This document shows, in pieces, positions 8,786 through 16,323 of a DNA stretch of 56,592 nt. Each line of letters begins with the position of its first letter. The stretch's first letter is position 1. The stretch lies in assembly GCF_020164475.1 (NCBI RefSeq), contig NZ_JAIQWX010000025.1, positions 1-56,592 of the forward strand, given 5' to 3'. This stretch comes from Pseudomonas sp. REP124. Lineage in GTDB: Bacteria > Pseudomonadota > Gammaproteobacteria > Pseudomonadales > Pseudomonadaceae. The notes beneath the pieces are model-generated. The model was not told the origin of the DNA, made no database searches, and saw only the letters and a program-made list of their open reading frames with translations. A program made the position numbers and the translations under genes.

Positions 8786-9949
8786 TCAGATGTAGCCAGG
8801 GAACGGCGGCACGCCGAGGAACACCGAGCCCGCGCCGTCGTACAGGCCTTCGCTGAGGAAGGCGTGCTGGGTCACCACCATCGAGTCGCGCAGGTAGCGT
8901 TGCAGCGGATGGCGCAGGTAAATGGCAGTGGTGCCGGCCAGGCTGTAGGCGCTCTGCACCACGGCGGCGCCGGCCTGGGAGACGTGAATTGCCGACAGAC
9001 GCAGCTGGCTGGTCTGCTCCGGGGTGACCGGGTTGCCGGCGAGGATCGATTCCCAGACCTGCTCGGTGGTGCTGTAGAAGAAGCTGCGGGCGGCGGCGAG
9101 TTTGGCCTCGGCCTTGGCGATTTCGATGCGTACGTAAGCGCGGTCCGACAGTTTCGGCGCACCGGTGATGCCACCGCCGTTGGCCATGCGGCTGATTTCG
9201 TCGAGGGCTGCACGGGCCAGACCGAGGTTCACGACAGCCAGCACTTGCGCGGCGTAGGCGATCGACGGGTAGCGGAACAGCGGTTCGTCGATGGTCGCGG
9301 CACCGCCACGGATGAAGGTCCAGCGCTCGTCGATGTGCTTGTTGGTCACGCGCAGGTCGTGACTACCGGTGCCCTTGAGGCCGACCACGTCCCAGTTTTC
9401 GATGATTTCCACCTGCTCTGGACGAAACACCGCGGTGCGAGGCTTGCCGCCCGCCGCGCCGATGCCGACACCGAGCAGGTCGGCGCCCTTGCAGCCGCTG
9501 GCGAATTTCCAGGTGCCGTTGACCTGCCAGCCGCCGTCCACCGCTTCGGCCGGTTGCAGCGGGAACAGGCCGCCGGCGAACACCAGGTCAGGGCTGTCAG
9601 CGTACAGTTCGGCCAGGGTTTCTGGCGGCAAGGCGGCGAGATAGACACCGGCGCTACCGAAACTGGCGACCCAGCCGGCGGAACCGTCGGCTTCGGAAAT
9701 GCGTTCGATCATCTCCAGAAAACGCGCCGGCGCCAGGGCGTCGCCGCCATAGCATTTCGGCGTGGCGGCACGGTAGATGCCCACCTGCTTGAAGCGCTCG
9801 ATCATGTCCCGTGGCACATGGGAGCGGCTGTCGAATTCGTCGCGACGCTGACGCACTTCTTCCAGTACCTGGGCGAAGGCGAGGCTGTCGACGCCATTGT
9901 CGTCAACGCCGATCAGAGCGTCTTGTTGCGCGACCGCTGAACGCAGCAT
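8786..9949 (-). CDS. iacA: IAA oxygenase of the acyl-CoA dehydrogenase fold, IacA-like
   Basis: A 387-residue flavin-dependent enzyme of the acyl-CoA dehydrogenase/HsaA-like monooxygenase superfamily, catalysing the first attack on IAA with reduced flavin from IacG. Family features are the N-terminal RDEFDSRSHVPRDMIERFKQ, the middle GSAGVYLAALPPETLAELY and WQVNGTWKFASGCKGA, and the C-terminal helix bundle with HPLQRYLRDSMVVTQHAFL. It is the first gene of the minus-strand iac operon. The ATG at 9949 has the ribosome site GGAGAAAG upstream. A REP pair begins only 47 bp upstream of the start, leaving a very short space for a promoter. Confidence 0.88.
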   Translation of the reverse strand: MLRSAVAQQDALIGVDDNGVDSLAFAQVLEEVRQRRDEFDSRSHVPRDMIERFKQVGIYRAATPKCYGGDALAPARFLEMIERISEADGSAGWVASFGSAGVYLAALPPETLAELYADSPDLVFAGGLFPLQPAEAVDGGWQVNGTWKFASGCKGADLLGVGIGAAGGKPRTAVFRPEQVEIIENWDVVGLKGTGSHDLRVTNKHIDERWTFIRGGAATIDEPLFRYPSIAYAAQVLAVVNLGLARAALDEISRMANGGGITGAPKLSDRAYVRIEIAKAEAKLAAARSFFYSTTEQVWESILAGNPVTPEQTSQLRLSAIHVSQAGAAVVQSAYSLAGTTAIYLRHPLQRYLRDSMVVTQHAFLSEGLYDGAGSVFLGVPPFPGYI

Positions 9950-9996
9950 GGGCTTTCTCCGTTTTGCTTATTGTTGTTGGGGCGACCGCTGAACCC

Positions 9997-10100
9997 CTGT
10001 AGGAGCGAGCATGCTCGCGATGAACGCCTGAGCACCGCGGGGTGTCAGGCAGCCAGCGTTATCGTTGACGACCATCGCGAGCGTGCTCGCTCCTACAGGG
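9997..10100. repeat. paired REP element (BIME)
   Basis: Two REP units, TGTAGGAGCGAGCATGCTCG at the left and CGCGAGCGTGCTCGCTCCTA at the right, face each other about 50 bp apart. The pair is in the control region of iacA. Confidence 0.9.
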
Positions 10101-10180
10101 GTCGGGTGGATCTCCCTGCATTGGAGCCCAGTGTAAAAACGCCATCGGCACGCAACTATTGGTGCGTGCAGCCCCCCACC

Positions 10181-10201
10181 TAAAGAAAACCCCTAGTCCG
10201 C
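10181..10201 (+). promoter_or_regulatory. candidate regulator box upstream of kinase gene
   Basis: The sequence TAAAGAAAACCCCTAGTCCG matches the minus-strand block at 872-896 in 17 of 21 positions. Here it lies about 100 bp upstream of the kinase start and about 40 bp upstream of its -10 element. Binding by the response regulator encoded at 1008 is inferred. Confidence 0.45.
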
Positions 10202-10300
10202 CCCCGGTTACCTCTGAGCGCGTCCCTTCGCGCGAGCCGGTATAAAAAGCCATACTTCCGGTTCCACCGGTCCCCGACCCCTGCCGCCAAGGGCTGTGCG

Positions 10301-11782
10301 ATGTACTTGCCTGAACAGAACGACTTTTTCACCCTGATCGAAGCCATGCCGCTGTGCATCATTCTTCACGATGCCCACAGCAAGGAGATCCTCTGGGCCA
10401 ACGCCGCGGCCCTGTCGGCGCTGGGCTTTACCCTTGAGGAACTGACGCCGCTCAAGGCTCCGGACATGACCCGCGATGCCCCCAAGTACCGGCGTTCGGT
10501 GGGCTTGCGCTGGCTGGAGGGCGCGGCGCGCACGGGGCAGCGCGCCATCGAGTGGTGCTATCGCTCCAAACAAGGGGTGGAGATTCTGTCCGAGGCCGTG
10601 GCGACCCTGGTGCACCTCAAGGATCGCGATGTACTGATGGTGCAGTTCCGCGACATTTCCAAGGAAGACAAGGTCAAACGCGACCTCAAGCGCTTCGAAA
10701 GTCGGCTCAAGGCGTTCATGCAGGATCTGGCCGAGGGCGTGGCGGTGCTGGGGCCGGAGGGTGAGATCCGGTTTATCAGCGACTCCGGCGCGAACCTGCT
10801 CAATAGCGAAGAACACACGCTGATCGGCAAGAACTTCCTCGCCTGGTGCGACGAGTCTTCGCGCCAGCGACTGTTGCAGCAGCTGTCTACCGAGACACCC
10901 GAGCACTTACCGTTCAGCGTGCATTACAAGGTGCAGCGGCGCGACGGCGAGTGGCGCTGGCATGACGCGACCTGCCGTTCTATCGAAATCGAGGATGATC
11001 TGAACGGGCATCTGCTGCTGTTCCGTGACGTCACCGAGCAGGTGCAGGCTGAAGAGGCGCGGCGGGTGAGCGAGCAGAAGCTCGAGTACCTGGCGCGTTA
11101 TAACGCCATGGGCGAGATGGCCGTGGCGATTGCCCACGAACTGAGCCAGCCGCTTGCGGCGACACGCAATTTCATCGAGGGCGCGGTGATTCGCCTGGGC
11201 AATGCGAGTGGTGTCGACGAGGGTGTCACCTGGGGCTTGCAGAGCGCCGTGCGGCAGATCGAGCACGCCTCGGTGATCATCAAGAGCGTGCGCGAATACG
11301 TGGTCAAGCTGGAGCAGAGCGAAGAGCTGATCGACCTCAACGAACTGCTGCGCGAAACCCGTTACTTCATCAGCCTGCGCGCCGACCCGAGCCTGGTGAA
11401 GGTGGACGTCATCACCGCTCCCGGGCCGCTGCTGGTGAGTTGCGAGAAAGTGCTGATCGGTCAGGTGATCCTCAACCTGGCCTTCAACGCCATCGAAGAA
11501 ATGGCCGACCTGCCCATCGAACGCCGCGTGCTGCGCATCCACGCCAGCACCGACGACGGCATGGCCCTGGTCCGCATCGAAGACCGCGGCCGCGGCATCC
11601 AGGCCCAAGCCCAGGAAAAACTGTTCGACGGCTTCTTCTCGTCCAAAGTCAGCGGCAACGGAATCGGGTTGGCGCTGTGCAAAAACATCATCGGCCGGCA
11701 TCGGGGTGATATCTGGGCGCAGAATCTTGAGCCTTGCGGGGCGGTGTTCGGCTTTACCTTGCCCCTGTCGCCTGAGCCTTAA
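10301..11782 (+). CDS. PAS-domain sensor histidine kinase, FixL-like
   Basis: A 493-residue soluble kinase without membrane segments, so its signal is probably cytoplasmic. Two PAS domains occupy roughly residues 10-120 and 135-250. The phospho-accepting His279 lies in AIAHELSQPLAATRNF, a FixL/DctB-type H-box. The ATPase domain shows the N-box NLAFNAIEEM, the G1 box EDRGRGI and the G2 box GNGIGLAL. It most likely phosphorylates the FixJ-like regulator encoded at 1008, since the two genes bracket the iac cluster and share an upstream sequence block. IAA or an intermediate is the natural candidate ligand for a PAS domain, but this is inference. Confidence 0.88.
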   Translation: MYLPEQNDFFTLIEAMPLCIILHDAHSKEILWANAAALSALGFTLEELTPLKAPDMTRDAPKYRRSVGLRWLEGAARTGQRAIEWCYRSKQGVEILSEAVATLVHLKDRDVLMVQFRDISKEDKVKRDLKRFESRLKAFMQDLAEGVAVLGPEGEIRFISDSGANLLNSEEHTLIGKNFLAWCDESSRQRLLQQLSTETPEHLPFSVHYKVQRRDGEWRWHDATCRSIEIEDDLNGHLLLFRDVTEQVQAEEARRVSEQKLEYLARYNAMGEMAVAIAHELSQPLAATRNFIEGAVIRLGNASGVDEGVTWGLQSAVRQIEHASVIIKSVREYVVKLEQSEELIDLNELLRETRYFISLRADPSLVKVDVITAPGPLLVSCEKVLIGQVILNLAFNAIEEMADLPIERRVLRIHASTDDGMALVRIEDRGRGIQAQAQEKLFDGFFSSKVSGNGIGLALCKNIIGRHRGDIWAQNLEPCGAVFGFTLPLSPEP

Positions 11783-11840
11783 GGCAAAAGATCGCAGCCT
11801 CGTTTCACTCGACAGTTCCTACAGAGGAAATGCTGTCCAT

Positions 11841-12001
11841 TGTGGGAGCGAGCCTGCTCACGATGGCGGCGGCACATTCAACATCTGCGCTGAATGTAAC
11901 GGCCTCTTCGCGAGCAAGCCCGCTCCCACAGTGATCCTGGTTGGTCGCAGAATTTGCGTACACCCACGAACCTGTGGGAGCGGGCTTGCCCGCGAAGGCG
12001 G
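11841..12001. repeat. three REP units
   Basis: REP units at about 11841-11870, 11905-11930 and 11973-12001 lie between the kinase gene and the toxin gene. They have the usual GGGAGCG...CGCGA core, the first with a CTCACGATG variant. Confidence 0.88.
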
Positions 12002-12064
12002 AGTGTCAGGCGACATTGATGTTGAAGGTGCAGCCCCTGGAAAAATGCTGTGCGCAATACAGAG

Positions 12065-12586
12065 CTACCGAAGCGGCAACATCAATGTGATGGGCGTGAT
12101 TCCCGGACAAGGTATGAACCCTGCGTACTTGATGTAGAAATTCGAGAGGCGTTCATTGAGCGGATGAACAATAAGTGCGCTGGACCCGATGGATTGAGAT
12201 GCTGAAATGACCCGCTCGATGGCGTCTTGCAGCAAGTCGATAGCAAAACCTTGCCCCTGAGCTTCCAGCGTTATTCCCATGCGGCCCAGCAGAGTGACCG
12301 GATGAACGCTGGGTGAGTTGCGTTGATGATTTTTCGGAACGACGTTGGCGCGTGCAACGGACCCGCTCGACAAGGTGTAGTAAGCCGCGACGATCTGTGT
12401 TCCTTTGCGGCGACAAACGTAGACAACCGCGTGTTTGGCGGCTTGCGCCTTGCGTGCCTGCTTCAGAAGGTATTCATTGATGGAGGGTTCGCCCGAGTCG
12501 AACCCTTCGAAGAGGTGCCGGTCGTTGAGTCTTTCCGGAGCACTCAACTCCACCGTTTTGGACGTTCGAGAAGTTGGTGAAGACAT
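12065..12586 (-). CDS. GNAT acetyltransferase toxin, TacT-like
   Basis: A 173-residue GCN5-type N-acetyltransferase of the kind that acts as a toxin by acetylating aminoacyl-tRNA. The acetyl-CoA loop is in LGRMGITLEAQGQGFAIDLL, and the tyrosine of NFYIKYAGF lies in the position of the catalytic tyrosine. The N-terminal half has VVYVCRRKGTQIVAAYYTLS, typical of TacT/AtaT relatives. It overlaps the end of the DUF1778 antitoxin gene by 43 bp, so the start at 12586 may be slightly too early, although overlaps are common in this pair. The neighbouring antitoxin makes the toxin call firm. Confidence 0.85.
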   Translation of the reverse strand: MSSPTSRTSKTVELSAPERLNDRHLFEGFDSGEPSINEYLLKQARKAQAAKHAVVYVCRRKGTQIVAAYYTLSSGSVARANVVPKNHQRNSPSVHPVTLLGRMGITLEAQGQGFAIDLLQDAIERVISASQSIGSSALIVHPLNERLSNFYIKYAGFIPCPGITPITLMLPLR

Positions 12587-12837
12587 TCGTTACCTCGGAG
12601 CGGATTCGCCTCAATGGCCTGTTCAAATGCGTCAAATGCATCGTCGTCGAGCAGGAACAAACGTTTTTCCAGAATGACTTCTTCTGCTTTCTGACAAGCC
12701 GCTTCCAGAATGAAGCTGGTTCGATCACGACCGGACATGGCAGCGGCCAGATCGATCAGGCTGCGTTTCTTTTCGTCCGTCCTCATGTTGATTGGAACGG
12801 GTTTGGACTTTTCAAGACGTTCGGTTGTAGCGGACAT
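12544..12837 (-). CDS. DUF1778 antitoxin, TacA-like
   Basis: A 97-residue antitoxin with an N-terminal ribbon-helix-helix domain (PINMRTDEKKRSLIDLAAAM, then GRDRTSFILEAACQKAEEVI) and a C-terminal tail that would wrap the toxin. This domain order defines the DUF1778 family that pairs with GNAT toxins. It lies first in the two-gene operon. The repeated TTAGC/GCTAA words at 12868-12893 just upstream are a likely autoregulatory operator. Confidence 0.86.
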   Translation of the reverse strand: MSATTERLEKSKPVPINMRTDEKKRSLIDLAAAMSGRDRTSFILEAACQKAEEVILEKRLFLLDDDAFDAFEQAIEANPLRGNECLHQLLERPKRWS

Positions 12838-12867
12838 GATTCTTTTCCCATCTGAGGGCGCAGATTT

Positions 12868-12893
12868 TTAGCATGGATCCGCTAAGGAGCTAA
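12868..12893. promoter_or_regulatory. candidate TacA operator
   Basis: TTAGC at 12868, GCTAA at 12881 and GCTAA at 12889 form a palindrome with an 8-bp spacer plus an additional direct copy. It lies 31 bp upstream of the antitoxin start, where a ribbon-helix-helix repressor would be expected to bind. Confidence 0.4.
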
Positions 12894-13033
12894 CGCATCA
12901 ACCATGCGATTACTTTTCATTTTATGACTCCCCAAGAATGCTGGAGAGTCTCGGGCCTGATTTTCAAAACACGTTTCAAACGCTGGAAATCGTGAATTCT
13001 CCCGAAGGTAGTGCCATCGACTCTACGACGCTT

Positions 13034-13077
13034 GTGTAGCTAATGTCTACACGCCGTATATCTTCCAGATATACGGC
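13034..13077. repeat. two adjacent inverted repeats
   Basis: GTGTAG and CTACAC (13034-13052) are followed directly by GCCGTATATC and GATATACGGC (13053-13077) with a 5-base loop. The second is a perfect 10-bp stem. No T-run follows on either strand, so a simple terminator is unlikely. Confidence 0.55.
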
Positions 13078-13138
13078 ACTGCCTCCGCCACCTCCGAAAT
13101 CCCCGCCTTACCACCCCCCACCACAAGTTTCATGACAC

Positions 13139-13175
13139 TGGCACACATACACAATCTCTTGGCAGGCAGCGCAAT
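13139..13175 (+). promoter_or_regulatory. candidate AraC-type direct repeat before aauB
   Basis: TGGCA at 13139 and TGGCA at 13160 are 21 bp apart, two helical turns, and each is followed 7-8 bases later by CAAT. The E. coli FeaR half-site as I recall it is TGNCA-N8-AAA in direct repeat. The position, about 95-130 bp upstream of the start codon, suits an activator. Confidence 0.35.
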
Positions 13176-13267
13176 TCCCCCGATTGCCGGGCGAGGCACT
13201 ATTCAATCGTCAAAATCTGCCCACTCACCCGCGATCCGCGTTACCAACAATTCAGGAAGTTCCCCTT

Positions 13268-14419
13268 ATGCGAACAAACAGGATCTCCGTACAGTCAGCG
13301 CTAGGCCTGAGCCTGCTTGTACTCGGTTTGAACAGTGCCCGTGCGGATTTGCCCGCAGACACTGGTATCGGCCAGACCACCCTGGCTTTCCCGGCCGAGC
13401 CGCACCGCGCGTTTGTCGTGGATGTGGAGTTCGAAAGCTTCGTCGCCGGTCGTGTCACCGTGGTCGACCCTGACCAGAAACGCGTGCTGGGCATGGTGCC
13501 GACCGGTTTTGCCGCGCCTTCGGCCCTGAGCCATGACAAGAAGACCATTTACGCCGCTGACATCTGGTACTCCCGCGGTACCCGTGGCACCCGCACCGAC
13601 GTGCTGACCGCCTGGGACACTTCGACCCTGTCGCCGGCCTGGGAAGTGCTGATTCCGAACAAGCGCGCCGAGTCGCTGACCCAGCGCTACGGCTTGAAGA
13701 CCAGCGGCGATGACCGTTTCGTCTACATCTACAACTTCACCCCGTCGACCTCGGTGACCGTGGTCGATACCCAGACCAAGGCCGTCGCCACCGAAATCGC
13801 GATCCCTGGCTGCGTGCTCAACTACCCGATCGGCAAGCGCCGCTTCGCCTCGCTGTGCGGCGACGGCAGCCTGCAAGTGGTGACCCTCAACGATCAGGGC
13901 CAGGAGACTGCGCGCAGCCGCACGCCGTTCTTTGATCCGAACGCGGAGAAACTGGTGGAGCGCGCAGTCAACGTCGGCGACACCTACTACTTCACCACGA
14001 CCACCGGCACCATCCGCGCCGTGGATTTCAGTGGCGATGCACCGAAGATCCTGCCGAGCTGGTCGCTGACCACCGACGAGGAAAAGAAAGCCGGCTGGGC
14101 GCCGGGCGGCTGGCAGCTGATGGCGGTCGCGCCGAAGCTCAATCGCCTGTACGTGCTGATGCATGACGCCCACGAAGCAATGAAATGGGAAGACCCAAGC
14201 CCGTTGATCTGGGCCTTCGACCTCAAGACCGGCAAGAAAATCGCCACCCTGGAAGCCCCGGCTCCGATCTGGAGCATGCAGGCCACCGGCGACGACAAAC
14301 CATTGCTGCTGGGTACTGACGTCGAAGGTGGCTTGCAGATTTTCGACCTCAAGACCAACCAGCACACCGGTGCCATGGCCAAGGTCGCGAAAACCGCGAC
14401 TCAGGTCATGAGCTACTAA
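13268..14419 (+). CDS. aauB: aromatic amine dehydrogenase large subunit, AauB/MauB-like
   Basis: A 383-residue periplasmic alpha subunit of a tryptophan tryptophylquinone (TTQ) amine dehydrogenase, which oxidises primary amines to aldehydes. A signal peptide ends near NSARADL. The mature protein has beta-propeller-type repeats, for example VTVVDPDQKRVLGMVPTGF and TVVDTQTKAVATEIAIPGC. The ATG at 13268 has AGGAAG 10 bases upstream. It is first in a four-gene order B-E-D-A as in the Alcaligenes faecalis aau cluster. I prefer aromatic amine over methylamine dehydrogenase because of the small gene set and the adjacent indole catabolism, but the substrate is not proved. Confidence 0.85.
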   Translation: MRTNRISVQSALGLSLLVLGLNSARADLPADTGIGQTTLAFPAEPHRAFVVDVEFESFVAGRVTVVDPDQKRVLGMVPTGFAAPSALSHDKKTIYAADIWYSRGTRGTRTDVLTAWDTSTLSPAWEVLIPNKRAESLTQRYGLKTSGDDRFVYIYNFTPSTSVTVVDTQTKAVATEIAIPGCVLNYPIGKRRFASLCGDGSLQVVTLNDQGQETARSRTPFFDPNAEKLVERAVNVGDTYYFTTTTGTIRAVDFSGDAPKILPSWSLTTDEEKKAGWAPGGWQLMAVAPKLNRLYVLMHDAHEAMKWEDPSPLIWAFDLKTGKKIATLEAPAPIWSMQATGDDKPLLLGTDVEGGLQIFDLKTNQHTGAMAKVAKTATQVMSY

Positions 14420-14430
14420 GAGGTTCGGCC

Positions 14431-14970
14431 ATGCAATCAGATCCGATCTTCATCATTGCCAGCGCCATCGCCATCGCGGTGCTGCTGGCCAGTGCCGCGA
14501 CTCACAAGGTGCGGGCACCGGCGCGCTTCGCCAGTCAGTTGGCTGATTATCAGCTGCTGCCTCAGGGACTGGTGCGCCCTGTCGCACGCCTGGTGCCGTT
14601 CCTGGAACTGGCCATTGCCTTCGCTTTGCTGGTGCCGGTCAGCCGGCATTGGGCAGCGCTGAGCGCGGCGAGCCTGCTGGCGCTGTACGCCGCCGCCATC
14701 GGCATCAACCTGTGGCGCGGTCGTCGCGACATCGACTGCGGCTGTGCAGGTCCCGACCAGGCGCAACCGCTGCGCCCGGTCCTGCTGCTGCGCAACAGCG
14801 TGCTGGTGGCCGTGGCGCTGCTGGCCAGCGTGGCGCCGGTGCTTCGCGACATGACTGTGTTCGATGGCTTCGTGACGCTGGCCTCCGCCGCCGTCGCCCT
14901 GCTCATCTACGCCGCGGCCGATGGCCTGCTGGCGAACTCCCCTCTTCTGCTCAAATTGATTGGTAGGTAA
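14431..14970 (+). CDS. aauE: amine dehydrogenase maturation membrane protein, AauE/MauE-like
   Basis: A 179-residue DoxX/MauE-family membrane protein with about four membrane segments (for example IIASAIAIAVLLASAATH and ELAIAFALLVPV). A CGCAGP motif in RDIDCGCAGPDQ supplies a cysteine pair. MauE proteins are needed for folding and disulphide formation of the small subunit, which carries many disulphides. It begins 11 bp after aauB. Confidence 0.86.
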   Translation: MQSDPIFIIASAIAIAVLLASAATHKVRAPARFASQLADYQLLPQGLVRPVARLVPFLELAIAFALLVPVSRHWAALSAASLLALYAAAIGINLWRGRRDIDCGCAGPDQAQPLRPVLLLRNSVLVAVALLASVAPVLRDMTVFDGFVTLASAAVALLIYAAADGLLANSPLLLKLIGR

Positions 14971-14975
14971 TCAAA

Positions 14976-15608
14976 ATGGAAGGCTTGATAGTTTCCAACG
15001 TTCTGCTCTGGGTATTGCTGGTGGCCGTGGCGTTCGTCGTCATGGGCCTGGTTCGTCAGATCGGCGTATTGCACGGTCGCCTGGCACCGGCCGGCGCGCT
15101 GATGGTCGACAAGGGCGTGGCGGTCAACGAACCGGCTCCGCAAATCACCGCTTCGGACCGCAAGGGTCGTCCGGTGAACTTCGGCTATGCCGGCGAGAAA
15201 TCGCAACTGCTGTTCTTCCTCTCGCCGACCTGCCCGATCTGCAAATCGCTGCTGCCGGCGATCAAATCCATCGCCAAGGAACAGGCAAACAGCCTGGACG
15301 TGGTGTTCGTCAGCGATGGCGACATGGACGCCCAGCAAGCGCTGATCCGTGAACACAAACTCGAAGACGCCACCTATGTGGTTGGTCCGGAAGTGGGCAT
15401 GACCTACCAGATCGGCAAGCTGCCTTACGCCGCCCTGATCGACAAGGCCGGCACCCTGCGCGCCAAGGGCCTGGTGAACTCCCGCGAACACCTGGACAGC
15501 CTGTTCGAAGTGGAACACCTCAAGCACGCCACTTTGCAGCAGTACCTGAATGCTCAGCCACGCGAGCATGACCACGCCCACGACCACAGCCACGGCCATA
15601 GCCACTGA
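14976..15608 (+). CDS. aauD: thioredoxin-like disulphide protein, AauD/MauD-like
   Basis: A 210-residue membrane-anchored thioredoxin-fold protein. A single N-terminal membrane segment (LLWVLLVAVAFVVMGLV) is followed by a periplasmic domain with the redox motif CPIC in SPTCPICKSLLPAIK. It would form or correct the six disulphides of the small subunit. The C-terminus carries a tail rich in His and Asp (HDHAHDHSHGHSH) that is not part of the thioredoxin fold and could bind metal. It begins 5 bp after aauE ends. Confidence 0.87.
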   Translation: MEGLIVSNVLLWVLLVAVAFVVMGLVRQIGVLHGRLAPAGALMVDKGVAVNEPAPQITASDRKGRPVNFGYAGEKSQLLFFLSPTCPICKSLLPAIKSIAKEQANSLDVVFVSDGDMDAQQALIREHKLEDATYVVGPEVGMTYQIGKLPYAALIDKAGTLRAKGLVNSREHLDSLFEVEHLKHATLQQYLNAQPREHDHAHDHSHGHSH

Positions 15609-15626
15609 TAAGGCAGGGAGACCTTC

Positions 15627-16148
15627 ATGAAACTGCTGGATCTGTTGTTCGAGCGCTCCTCGCGCCGTGTTGCCGACACTACTTCGCGCCGCAAACTGCT
15701 GTCGCGCATGGGCTCGCTGATGGTGGCCGGTGCCGCCCTGCCCCTGCTGCTGCCGCTGGACCGTACCAGCAAGGCCCTGGCGGCCACCGATCCGAAAGCC
15801 GGTGATCCAGGTGATCCGAACAGCTGCGACTACTGGCGCTACTGCTCCATCGACGGCTTTCTGTGCAGCTGCTGCGGTGGTTCGGTGACCTCCTGCCCTC
15901 CGGGCACCGAGGCCTCGCAAGTGACCTGGATCGGCACCTGCCGCAACCCGGCCGACGGCAAGGACTACATCATTTCGTACAACGACTGCTGCGGTAAGCA
16001 GAGCTGCGCCCAGTGCGCCTGTACCCGCAACGACAGTGAAGAACCGGCCTACCGCCCGTTCAACAACAACGACGTGAACTGGTGCCTGGCCGCCAAATCG
16101 CACATCTACCACTGCACCGTTTCGATCATTCGGGGTGTGGCGGTTTAA
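15627..16148 (+). CDS. aauA: aromatic amine dehydrogenase small subunit (TTQ), AauA-like
   Basis: A 173-residue catalytic subunit bearing the TTQ cofactor. The cofactor tryptophans are Trp101 (TWIGTC) and Trp152 (DVNWCLAAK), exactly 51 residues apart as in characterised enzymes. Asp76 and Asp120 correspond by offset to Asp84 and the catalytic base Asp128 of the A. faecalis enzyme. Abundant cysteines (such as CSCCGG and NDCCGKQSCAQCAC) match the expected disulphide network. The N-terminus has a long twin-arginine type leader (SRRKLLSRMGS) for export of the folded precursor. It follows aauD by 18 bp. Confidence 0.9.
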   Translation: MKLLDLLFERSSRRVADTTSRRKLLSRMGSLMVAGAALPLLLPLDRTSKALAATDPKAGDPGDPNSCDYWRYCSIDGFLCSCCGGSVTSCPPGTEASQVTWIGTCRNPADGKDYIISYNDCCGKQSCAQCACTRNDSEEPAYRPFNNNDVNWCLAAKSHIYHCTVSIIRGVAV

Positions 16149-16190
16149 GCGATTCACCGCCGGTTACCTCGGTAGCCGGCCTTCTTACAA

Positions 16191-16292
16191 CTGTAGGAGC
16201 GAGCTTGCTCGCGATGGTCGTCAACGATAACGCTGGCATCCTGACGCCCCGCGGTGTTCTGGCGTCCATCGCGAGCAAGCTCGCTCCTACAG
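16191..16292. repeat. paired REP element (BIME)
   Basis: Two facing REP units with TGTAGGAGCGAGCTTGCTCG at the left and the inverse at the right separate aauA from the cytochrome gene. It is nearly identical in layout to the pairs at 39515 and 45818. Confidence 0.9.
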
Positions 16293-16323
16293 GTTCAGGG
16301 CATAACAACAAGAAGGGTTTGTC

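Larger units (their letters stand above)
9950..10300. other. divergent iacA / sensor kinase control region
   Basis: This stretch has no gene. From left to right it contains the iacA ribosome site, a paired REP element (9997-10100), a candidate regulator box (10181-10201) and a good -10 hexamer TATAAA at 10241-10246 for the kinase gene, without a recognisable -35. Promoter activity therefore probably needs an activator. Confidence 0.6.
12838..13267. other. control region between toxin-antitoxin and aau operons
   Basis: No gene is seen. The left side contains the candidate antitoxin operator. The middle has two adjacent inverted repeats (13034-13077). The right side has two TGGCA words spaced 21 bp apart (13139 and 13160), then the ribosome site AGGAAG before aauB. 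Confidence 0.55.
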
